A DNA stretch of 8,648 nucleotides from assembly GCA_028696285.1 (NCBI GenBank), contig JAQVHJ010000074.1, forward strand, positions 1 through 8,648, given 5' to 3'. The position numbers and the translations under genes are program-made. Shown here in pieces: positions 1 through 4,716 of the stretch. Origin of the DNA: a bacterium (lineage in GTDB: Bacteria > AUK180 > JAQVHJ01). The notes below the pieces were generated by a model. That model made no database searches. It saw only the letters and a list, made by a program, of their open reading frames with translations, and was not told the DNA's origin. Positions within the stretch are counted from its first letter, which is position 1. Each line of letters starts with the position of its first letter.

Positions 1-42
1 GGCCCTCTCTCCGGCCAAAATTATGGTTGGTTTTCGATTTAC

Positions 43-71
43 ATTATACACCATCTTTTTCGGGTTTTCAA
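43..71 (-). promoter_or_regulatory. Leftward promoter directed out of the window
   Basis: The minus strand reads TTGAAA (66-71), 17 nt, TATAAT (43-48), preceded by an A-rich tract (72-88) like an UP element. The -35 box lies inside a small inverted repeat GGGTT-ttc-AACCC (62-74). Transcription would start near 36 and enter GC-rich sequence at 16-1. The gene it serves is outside the window. Confidence 0.5.
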
Positions 72-111
72 CCCTTTTTTTCCTTTTTATACTTTTAGTA
101 TAGCATATGAG

Positions 112-138
112 GGATTATAAGGATTAAAAGGATTATTT
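112..138. repeat. Three tandem 9-bp units GGATTAWAA
   Basis: GGATTA recurs at 112, 121 and 130 with a strict 9-bp period (GGATTATAA, GGATTAAAA, GGATTATTT). It is short and imperfect, so it may be slippage or fixed protein-binding sites near the leftward promoter. Confidence 0.45.
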
Positions 139-304
139 ATAAACAGGGTGAATGATTTGCATTCAGGAATTAATGGATAATATATCTCAAAAATAAGAGA
201 TGCTTAAGTTGTATAACAAGCAATTTTATTAATATATTTTTTACTGATTGAATAACCGATTCTTTATCAAAAACATTATCTTTTATTTTTGAAAATATTT
301 AATC

Positions 305-327
305 TTCTCTGCGTCCTCAGCGGTGAA
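305..327. repeat. Short widespread intergenic repeat
   Basis: TCTGCGTCCTCAGCGGTGAA and its complement belong to the TTCACCGC(A/T)GAGG(A/C)CGCAGAG type of element seen repeatedly between genes in diverse bacteria. Only one copy is in this window, so the assignment rests on recall rather than on internal repetition. Confidence 0.4.
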
Positions 328-408
328 TAATTACATTCTCTTGCTACCCAAGTATCATTCGCTTATTGGTTCAGGGTATCAAATGCTCAAAGAACTATCT
401 TCACAATT

Positions 409-443
409 TTAAATTTTCAATTGTTAAATCTTAAATTTTCAAT
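409..443. repeat. 13-bp direct repeat in A+T-rich tract
   Basis: TTAAATTTTCAAT occurs at 409-421 and again at 431-443, a 22-bp period. The surrounding text is a simple A/T tract interrupted by CAATTG, of a kind common between genes. No coding or regulatory role is evident. Confidence 0.45.
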
Positions 444-530
444 GCGAAGCATTTTGGTTCAGCATATTAAAATAAGCAAATATCAACAAAGCAGCGTGGT
501 CCGCGGTTAAAAGTATTTTTGTATTTCGAA

Positions 531-700
531 TCACAGTTCACTGTTCACCAATCACGTCATTAGTCATTGCGTTGCTTGTCCAGAGCGAAGCGAAGGACCT
601 AGGCGAAGCAATCTCAGATCTCCACGTCGTTTCACTCCTCGCGATTACATTACATAAAGTTTCCGGACAACCACTACGTGGTTCATGAGATTACACTTAC
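531..700. repeat. Mosaic of dispersed-type intergenic repeats
   Basis: The minus strand reads through GTGAACAGTGAACTGTG, CGCAATGACTAATGACG, GAGCGAAG/CGAAGGAC-type runs and GAGATTGCTTCGCC-like text. I know these as stock phrases of short repeats scattered between genes in many uncultivated bacteria. A perfect hairpin AACCAC-tac-GTGGTT lies at 669-683. GC content is higher than in the flanks, and no frame looks coding. Confidence 0.5.
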
Positions 701-731
701 TGAGTTATCCGATTTCCACTAACTAACACAA

Positions 732-744
732 AGGCCGGCATCCT
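732..744. repeat. GC-rich 13-bp direct repeat, copy next to the abiEii stop
   Basis: AGGCCGGCATCCT at 732-744 matches AGGCCGGCACCCT at 2857-2869 at 12 of 13 positions, and GTTCT follows both after a 0-1 nt gap. The two copies are in the same orientation and bracket the 32-codon ORF and the abiE genes. Confidence 0.5.
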
Positions 745-749
745 GTTCT

Positions 750-1055
750 CTATTTTTTTATCTCTGTAAACCTGAATCCAGTGATCATCTGCTCGATTGA
801 TTCATTGGAAATTTCTTCCTTAACATATATCTCTGCAGTTACCTTATCCTGCTGCTGTCTCGCAATCTTCCAATTATAAAAGATCAAATCCCTTTTTATT
901 GGTTTACGGAGCTCTTTTTTCTTTACTATTTCGATTATTTCTTCTTCATCAAAATCATACTTTTTCAAAAATATAAAAAGATCATAAAAATCACGATAAC
1001 GCGCACGGTCCGAAACAGTTCTTAATTTCTCTGCGCAAATCTCAAGCACATCCAT
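750..1055 (-). CDS. C-terminal open half of AbiEii (101 residues)
   Basis: This begins at an internal ATG eight codons after the amber codon. AAGG lies 8 nt upstream of this ATG, so reinitiation is possible. It holds AEKLRTVSDRARYRDFYDL and the helical tail ending FRFTEIKK, stop TAG. Whether it is translated separately cannot be decided from sequence. Confidence 0.45.
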   Translation of the reverse strand: MDVLEICAEKLRTVSDRARYRDFYDLFIFLKKYDFDEEEIIEIVKKKELRKPIKRDLIFYNWKIARQQQDKVTAEIYVKEEISNESIEQMITGFRFTEIKK

Positions 1056-1079
1056 TACATGAACCTTGAAATCAAATCC

Positions 1080-1514
1080 CTAAATATTATTATAAATCAA
1101 TTCATTCGGTTTTAAAAGAACGTTCTGAACAAAATCAATTTCAAATTTCAACGAGTTCGGCTGGACCAAGGGTCCGAAATATTTTAAACGCTCAATCTTT
1201 ATCGTTGCACCGGATACATATTCCTTCTTAACTTCAAAAAGATTTTCTGATTCTAAAACTGCTTTCACTTCTTCAAGTGAAATGTTTCTGTCAACTGCGG
1301 TAAAATCAACATCTTCTGAAAACCTTAAACCGGGAAGATAGCAATGATGAATTGCAGTTCCGCCTTTGAAAATCAGTTTATTATGTAAAACAGATTGTGA
1401 AACTAACATCATTACAATGCACAGCATGTAATCCTTCTCCGCATCTGCAAGATGATAATTTAAATGCTGTTTATTCAGCTGTTCAAATTGGCGACGGGGA
1501 ATTATTTCAATCAT
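1080..1514 (-). CDS. N-terminal open half of AbiEii (144 residues)
   Basis: This part would be made if TAG at 1080-1082 stops translation. It carries the GGTA loop and all three metal-binding acidic residues, but lacks the Lys/Arg/Asp block of the C-terminal half that the family needs. Alone it is probably inactive. Confidence 0.6.
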   Translation of the reverse strand: MIEIIPRRQFEQLNKQHLNYHLADAEKDYMLCIVMMLVSQSVLHNKLIFKGGTAIHHCYLPGLRFSEDVDFTAVDRNISLEEVKAVLESENLFEVKKEYVSGATIKIERLKYFGPLVQPNSLKFEIDFVQNVLLKPNELIYNNI

Positions 1515-1515
1515 G

Positions 1516-2295
1516 CTAACCTTCGTACCTTTTTAGTTCTTTATTATAATATAACCTCCACTTACTGCTGAATAGATCCGCAGCCGAGGTCATCCGGCTT
1601 ATGTCATCCCGGTCTTTAATTATTCTATAAAAATCATCCGATTTCTCATCAATCAAATCCAAAAGAAAACCAAATATTCTTACAATAACAAAATTATTTC
1701 TTTCAGAAAAATCAACCAGTCTTTTTAAATTTATTTCATCAAGGTATTCTTTGAATATCTCTATTACTAAATCTATTGAATAAAGATTCCTGTTAAAATA
1801 TAAAATATCAATCATTGCTTTTTCTGGCGTGGCAATCTTAACAGAGTAATTATCAACCTTCTCTTCTTGCCAGCCGTAAAATTTGTCAGGTTTAGTTTTT
1901 TTAAATATGAAAGTTGTATTGTCTATTGTTTTATCTCTATATTGTTTCAATGATACTGAACTAAAGGACTTTAATAACTGGTTAAACATTTTATGATACT
2001 GCAATGCATTTTCAAAAGATACATAGGAATCTTTCGATATTATTTGTGCTGTTTTATAGGGATTTAATGCCAAATATCCTAAAGTATTCAATTCAGAAAT
2101 AAAGTAGACACCCTTCTTTATCCTGATCAGCCAACCATTATTTTGTAATTTATGGACTAAATTCCTTGTTACCTGCCTGGTTTGCGTTTCCTTTAATAAA
2201 GAAAAAATCTCTTCAAACGTTACTATCTCACCAAACTTAGCCATCAATTCACTCAATAATTTTCCTTCTTTCTCAGATAACACCGTTCTTTTCAT
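1516..2295 (-). CDS. abiEi: AbiEi-family antitoxin and autorepressor (type IV toxin-antitoxin)
   Basis: A 259-residue protein. An N-terminal winged helix-turn-helix occupies about residues 8-66, with the typical end NNGWLIRIKKGVYF (52-65). The C-terminal AbiEi domain shows YVSFENALQYH (91-101) and ATPEKAMIDILYF (155-167), both hallmark blocks of the family. In characterised systems AbiEi neutralises the nucleotidyltransferase AbiEii without forming a stable complex and represses its own operon through the winged helix; phage abortive infection has been shown for some members. The start is set by GAAAGG 5 nt before the ATG (2301-2306). The stop (TAG) is separated from the toxin ATG by 1 nt, so the two are co-translated. 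The gene is intact, unlike its toxin partner. High confidence in family; phage defence here is inference. Confidence 0.92.
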   Translation of the reverse strand: MKRTVLSEKEGKLLSELMAKFGEIVTFEEIFSLLKETQTRQVTRNLVHKLQNNGWLIRIKKGVYFISELNTLGYLALNPYKTAQIISKDSYVSFENALQYHKMFNQLLKSFSSVSLKQYRDKTIDNTTFIFKKTKPDKFYGWQEEKVDNYSVKIATPEKAMIDILYFNRNLYSIDLVIEIFKEYLDEINLKRLVDFSERNNFVIVRIFGFLLDLIDEKSDDFYRIIKDRDDISRMTSAADLFSSKWRLYYNKELKRYEG

Positions 2296-2312
2296 CTCAG
2301 CCTTTCATTTTA

Positions 2313-2345
2313 TATAAGCGATAATAATGCTTATAATATTATTAT
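2313..2345. promoter_or_regulatory. Interlocked inverted repeats, candidate AbiEi operators
   Basis: Two inverted repeats overlap just downstream of the predicted start of transcription. The first is TATAAGC (2313-2319) and GCTTATA (2329-2335) with a 9-nt spacer. The second is ATAATAAT (2321-2328) and ATTATTAT (2338-2345), also with a 9-nt spacer. An arm of each lies in the spacer of the other, so as RNA they would form mutually exclusive hairpins. AbiEi of known systems represses its promoter by binding inverted repeats, so these are natural operator candidates. The second repeat is low complexity and could be fortuitous. Confidence 0.5.
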
Positions 2346-2353
2346 TCATATAC

Positions 2354-2382
2354 ATTATATATGATTTCCAAGAAATTGTCAA
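2354..2382 (-). promoter_or_regulatory. Perfect-consensus promoter of the abiE operon
   Basis: On the minus strand TTGACA (2377-2382) is followed after exactly 17 nt by TATAAT (2354-2359). Transcription would start near 2347, leaving a leader of about 50 nt to the abiEi ATG. The spacer holds a small inverted repeat, ATTTC-caa-GAAAT on the plus strand (2364-2376). A full consensus promoter fits a toxin-antitoxin operon that is strong by default and held down by its antitoxin. Confidence 0.8.
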
Positions 2383-2471
2383 GCTAAAAATAACAATTCT
2401 TTTCATTAAACATAGGTACGTGTTAACAGTTAATTTTAAATCATTTAATACTCACTGAAAATTAAATATGG

Positions 2472-2600
2472 TTTTATATTCCAAAAAGCAAAGAGTAGTC
2501 TCCCCTATATTTAAGACAAATATATACTACTTTTAGTCTATAACTTGTCTTTTCTTTTTTCTTTATTTACTCCAGGACCCGGATTTTATATCCAAAAAGC
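2472..2600. repeat. Imperfect direct repeat pair (17-18 bp, 112 bp apart)
   Basis: TTTTATATTCCAAAAAGC at 2472-2489 recurs as TTTTATATCCAAAAAGC at 2584-2600, identical but for one inserted T. Between them lie two interleaved inverted repeats: AGTAGT/ACTACT (2494-2499 and 2526-2531) and AAGACAA/TTGTCTT (2513-2519 and 2545-2551). The function is not known. Confidence 0.5.
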
Positions 2601-2628
2601 TAATTGATAATAAATAATTCTATTATTT

Positions 2629-2727
2629 CTATTCTCCTTCAACATTAGTATCCATGCCCATGAGTATATAAACAGGATCCATTAATGCTCTTATTGGGAT
2701 TAATATTCTTACTTTCTTTTTCTTCAT
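2629..2727 (-). CDS. Small unrecognised protein of 32 residues with its own promoter
   Basis: The frame runs from ATG at 2725-2727 to TAG at 2629-2631. The product starts MKKKKVRILIPIRALM, continues DPVYILMGMD and ends TNVEGE: a lysine-rich start, a moderately hydrophobic middle of about 20 residues, and an acidic end. AAGGGG lies 9 nt before the ATG as a plausible Shine-Dalgarno, and a near-consensus promoter starts transcription about 44 nt upstream. I recognise no family. The layout resembles a small membrane-active or leader peptide, but the hydrophobic stretch contains Asp and Pro and is weak as a membrane helix. It lies upstream of abiEi in the same orientation, separated by the separate abiE promoter. 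Alternatives: a remnant of a larger gene, or a small RNA with a chance frame. Confidence 0.42.
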   Translation of the reverse strand: MKKKKVRILIPIRALMDPVYILMGMDTNVEGE

Positions 2728-2777
2728 TTACACAAACCCCTTGCCTATTACAAGTCCGTTCGCAAATAATTTAATCC

Positions 2778-2806
2778 ATTATACCATACACAATTAATCA
2801 GGTCAA
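2778..2806 (-). promoter_or_regulatory. Near-consensus sigma-70-type promoter ahead of the 32-codon ORF
   Basis: On the minus strand TTGACC (2801-2806) is followed after 17 nt by TATAAT (2778-2783). A T/A-rich tract containing eight consecutive A on the plus strand (2814-2821) sits just upstream of the -35 box, like an UP element. Transcription would begin near 2771 and run left, giving a ~44-nt leader before the ATG at 2725-2727. Eleven of twelve hexamer bases match consensus at ideal spacing, which is unlikely by chance even in A+T-rich DNA. Confidence 0.65.
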
Positions 2807-2856
2807 GATAAATAAAAAAAAGAACATGGAACAACTATTTCCCCGACAGATGACAG

Positions 2857-2869
2857 AGGCCGGCACCCT
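2857..2869. repeat. GC-rich 13-bp direct repeat, copy on the operon side
   Basis: This is the partner of the element at 732-744. Its GAGGCCGGC (2856-2864) also recurs inverted as GCCGGCCTC at 2989-2997, though the palindromic GCCGGC core makes the inversion less telling. All three GCCGGC hexamers I found in this A+T-rich window are intergenic. Confidence 0.5.
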
Positions 2870-2955
2870 AGTTCTGTGTTCTTATTCTCTGGTTCTTTAT
2901 GTTCCCTTATTATATGATAAAAAGATCACGCATTTTATTTGAAAGGAAAGTGGAT

Positions 2956-3012
2956 ATGCTTAACAGAATCAGAAGACTGGAAGAGAAAGCCGGCCTCGCG
3001 CAAATTGAATAA
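2956..3012 (+). CDS. Possible 18-codon ORF or gene remnant
   Basis: An ATG at 2956 is preceded by AAAGGA about 8 nt upstream and gives MLNRIRRLEEKAGLAQIE before TAA at 3010-3012. The start looks like the charged, helical N-terminus of a small coiled-coil protein, so it may be the 5' remnant of a decayed gene. It is the only candidate on the plus strand, has no good promoter, and short ORFs like this arise by chance. I do not recognise it. Confidence 0.18.
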   Translation: MLNRIRRLEEKAGLAQIE

Positions 3013-3035
3013 ATAGAGAGGAAAACCAGATATTG

Positions 3036-4028
3036 TTAATACCGTGTTTGCTTATCAATTATATGGAGAAGAGGTTTCCTGTCAAGGTAGCGTCTAAGGT
3101 TTATTTTCAAATGTTCATATAGGCGTTCCCAATATTTTTCGTGGTATCCTGCAATATGCGGGGTAATAATTACATTGGGAAGTGTATAAAGTTCAGTATC
3201 GGGAGTAACCGGTTCTTTTTCAATTACATCCAAACCTGCTGCCATTACCTTTCCGGTTTTCAGGTGTTTTATTAATACATCCTCTTTAATAATCTGCCCT
3301 CTTGAAATATTTATTATGAATATGCCGTCCTTCATTGCGTTAAATTCCTTTTCACCGAGCATCCTGTCTGTTGCGGGCGTAATTGGGAGTGCCACGACAA
3401 GGAAATCCGACTGTTCAAGAATCTCATATAATCCTTCTGGGCTGTAAACCTTGTCAACATACTCAACCGGTTCATTTGATTTCATTCTGGTTCCTATAAC
3501 ATTCAATTCAAATGCCTTCCCGATTTGTGCAATTCTTCGTCCTATCTCCCCCAACCCGAGAATTCCAAGTGTCTTTCCGAATAAATTCTGCATATTCATA
3601 AAATCAATTTCGGATGACAGTATATCACCTTTCTTTTTATATTCAAGCCAAACGGGATGCATCTTCGCTAAACTTAAAATGAAACTCCAGGCCATTTCAG
3701 AAACAGCTTCCTTGTTAATCCCTGAAGTCTTTGTAATTATTACCTGTGACTTGATCAACTCATCAAATATAATCCTGCCCACACCTGCCCCGGCAATATG
3801 AAGCCATTTAAGAGAAACAGCTTTCTTAAAGTCATCGGGGGAAAACCTGAATGTCGCAAAGACTTCTGCTTTAGGCAAATATTGATTGAACTCTTCCTTA
3901 TTTTTTGTTTGAATAAATTTAAATTCCTTGAATTCATCCTGAAGTTTCTGAACATAACCTTCAGGGAAATTCCAGAACCTGTATTTACTGAAGATAGAAA
4001 TCATCACAATACGTTTATTATTTTCCAT
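3036..4028 (-). CDS. D-2-hydroxyacid dehydrogenase (NAD-dependent)
   Basis: A 330-residue member of the D-isomer-specific 2-hydroxyacid dehydrogenase family, which interconverts D-2-hydroxyacids and 2-ketoacids using NAD(P). The split catalytic domain surrounds a Rossmann domain with the loop GLGEIG (158-163). The catalytic triad is in place: Arg243 in NISRG, Glu272 in LDVIEKEP, and His291 in TPHIAG. Substrate-side motif HIAGAGVG (77-84) is also present. Length and layout fit phosphoglycerate-dehydrogenase-like or glyoxylate/hydroxypyruvate-reductase-like members, but there is no ACT domain and substrate cannot be read from sequence. It is the last gene of the operon, overlaps nfi by 11 nt, and has its own strong AAGGAG Shine-Dalgarno 7 nt before the ATG (plus-strand 4036-4041). 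No convincing terminator follows its TAA. Confidence 0.94.
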   Translation of the reverse strand: MENNKRIVMISIFSKYRFWNFPEGYVQKLQDEFKEFKFIQTKNKEEFNQYLPKAEVFATFRFSPDDFKKAVSLKWLHIAGAGVGRIIFDELIKSQVIITKTSGINKEAVSEMAWSFILSLAKMHPVWLEYKKKGDILSSEIDFMNMQNLFGKTLGILGLGEIGRRIAQIGKAFELNVIGTRMKSNEPVEYVDKVYSPEGLYEILEQSDFLVVALPITPATDRMLGEKEFNAMKDGIFIINISRGQIIKEDVLIKHLKTGKVMAAGLDVIEKEPVTPDTELYTLPNVIITPHIAGYHEKYWERLYEHLKINLRRYLDRKPLLHIIDKQTRY

Positions 4029-4716
4029 TTAAAATCTCCTTCCTGTAAACTCCCGTTTCTATATGAGCAATTCTTGTCGGAACAGGAATTCTAAATTTAC
4101 CTGAAACCGGTTGAATAAAATGAACCAAATCATCCATTCCAATTAAATTCCCCGGAGAAATGAAAACGGATTTGACGCCGCTTTTATTACGGTAAACAAT
4201 CCCTATCTGTTCATCTCCATCGGTTAATTTTGAATAACTTCCCTTCTTCATGCCTGGTTCTTTATAATCCCCGATAAATCTTGATTTAGCAACACCTATA
4301 ACCGGAATATCAAGAATAACACCCAAATGAGAAGCAAGTCCCAGCCTTCTCGGATGTGCATAACCCTGTCCATCAGCATAGATAAGAGTTATTTTTGTTT
4401 TAATTCTTTTAAATCCTTTAAGCAGGGACGGGATCTCACGGAATGAAAGTAAACCAGGGATATACGGAAACTTAATGACATCTTGGATGAATTCCTTTTC
4501 AACTATCTCATACTCATTCTCCGATTCAAATTTAAAAACAATAATTCCGGAGATTATTAAATTCATTTCTTTTATGATTGTACTGTCGCACCCCGCCGCA
4601 CAGAAAGGATATTCTAATTTACAGCGAGTTTGTAAACATACCTTTTTTCGTAAACTGTTTTGAATAGTAATCGCCTGATCATAATTCCCGGGAGTTAAAT
4701 TATATTTATTATTCAT
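4018..4716 (-). CDS. nfi: Endonuclease V (deoxyinosine 3' endonuclease)
   Basis: A 232-residue protein, the usual length for bacterial endonuclease V, which nicks DNA at the second phosphodiester bond 3' of deoxyinosine to start repair of deaminated adenine. Visible signatures: AGCDS with the metal-binding Asp at 44; FPYIPGLLSFRE (83-94), holding the strand-separating PYIP wedge around Tyr85 and catalytic Glu94; YADGQGYAHPRRLGLASHLG (113-132) with Asp115; IPVIGVAKSRFIGD (137-150); and PVPTRIAH (211-218) with His218. These correspond to the D, E, D, H set known from the Thermotoga enzyme. The start overlaps the previous stop as ATGA with only a weak upstream Shine-Dalgarno, so coupled translation is likely. 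No key residue is missing; it should be active. Confidence 0.97.
   Translation of the reverse strand: MNNKYNLTPGNYDQAITIQNSLRKKVCLQTRCKLEYPFCAAGCDSTIIKEMNLIISGIIVFKFESENEYEIVEKEFIQDVIKFPYIPGLLSFREIPSLLKGFKRIKTKITLIYADGQGYAHPRRLGLASHLGVILDIPVIGVAKSRFIGDYKEPGMKKGSYSKLTDGDEQIGIVYRNKSGVKSVFISPGNLIGMDDLVHFIQPVSGKFRIPVPTRIAHIETGVYRKEILNGK
4036..4041 (-). promoter_or_regulatory. Strong ribosome binding site of the dehydrogenase, inside nfi
   Basis: The minus strand reads AAGGAG 7 nt before the ATG at 4026-4028. This is the best Shine-Dalgarno match seen in the operon, so the last gene can be translated independently although it overlaps nfi. It also supports the chosen start. Confidence 0.7.

Larger units (their letters stand above)
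1..749. other. Gene-free region downstream of abiEii made of short repeats
   Basis: No coding frame of convincing length or composition is present. From left to right it holds an outward promoter (43-71), a tandem 9-bp repeat (112-138), small hairpins such as TGAATG/CATTCA (149-165), a stock repeat at 305-327, a 13-bp direct repeat (409-443), a mosaic stretch at 531-690, and a GC-rich element shared with 2857-2869. Confidence 0.7.
750..1514 (-). pseudogene. abiEii: AbiEii-type nucleotidyltransferase toxin interrupted by an in-frame amber codon
   Basis: Read through one TAG at 1080-1082, the frame gives a colinear ~254-residue AbiEii protein, a normal length for the family. Before the stop are the nucleotidyltransferase motif GGTA (51-54) with R64, S66, D68 and D70 in LRFSEDVDF, and the third acidic residue in KFEIDF (D127). 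After it are AEKLRT (Lys163) and RYRDFYDL (R174, D175, D178), also typical. No base is gained or lost, so one substitution explains the break. Known AbiEii toxins transfer nucleotides to tRNA or other RNA. The start lies 1 nt after the antitoxin stop, with AAGG 5 nt upstream of the ATG. The site is conserved-looking on both sides, so decay is recent, or the codon is read through, or the halves are made separately. Confidence 0.87.
2401..3035. other. Long intergenic region between the operon end and the AbiE module
   Basis: No ordinary-sized gene is visible in any frame. The contents are a strong leftward promoter (2778-2806), a 32-codon minus-strand ORF (2629-2727), a direct-repeat pair (2472-2489 and 2584-2600) enclosing imperfect inverted repeats, an 18-codon plus-strand ORF (2956-3012), and two GCCGGC-containing GC-rich islands (2856-2869 and 2989-2997). 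The operon stop at 3036 has no convincing hairpin-plus-T-run terminator; the only T run on the minus strand (2814-2821) follows a 4-bp stem at best. Confidence 0.7.

Noticed and set aside
1..17. Possible tRNA 3' end on the plus strand (TCTCTCCGGCCA-like acceptor and CCA).
   Set aside because: Only 17 bases are present. Fitting CCA at 15-17 places G where tRNAs have the conserved C61, and no other arm can be checked.
62..90. Hairpin GGGTT-TTC-AACCC followed by a T-rich run, like a plus-strand terminator.
   Set aside because: The stem is only 5 bp, no plus-strand gene precedes it, and the same bases form the -35 region of a better-supported minus-strand promoter.
1..120. Forty-residue plus-strand frame open from the window edge to TAA at 118-120.
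   Set aside because: It is rich in Phe and Tyr from T-rich DNA, matches no family I know, and overlaps the promoter and hairpins.
531..690. CRISPR array or integron-like array in the repeat mosaic.
   Set aside because: No direct repeat recurs at regular spacing with variable spacers, and there are no cas or integrase genes.
2814..2842. Minus-strand terminator of the operon: GGAA/TTCC stem followed by eight T.
   Set aside because: A 4-bp stem with a 7-nt loop and a 6-nt gap to the T run is too weak, and the tract fits better as the upstream element of the promoter at 2778-2806.
3451..3801. A 116-codon plus-strand frame inside the hydroxyacid dehydrogenase.
   Set aside because: It is antisense to a gene with a complete catalytic triad, has no family resemblance, and is a codon-bias shadow. 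The same holds for the other plus-strand frames across 3798-8516.
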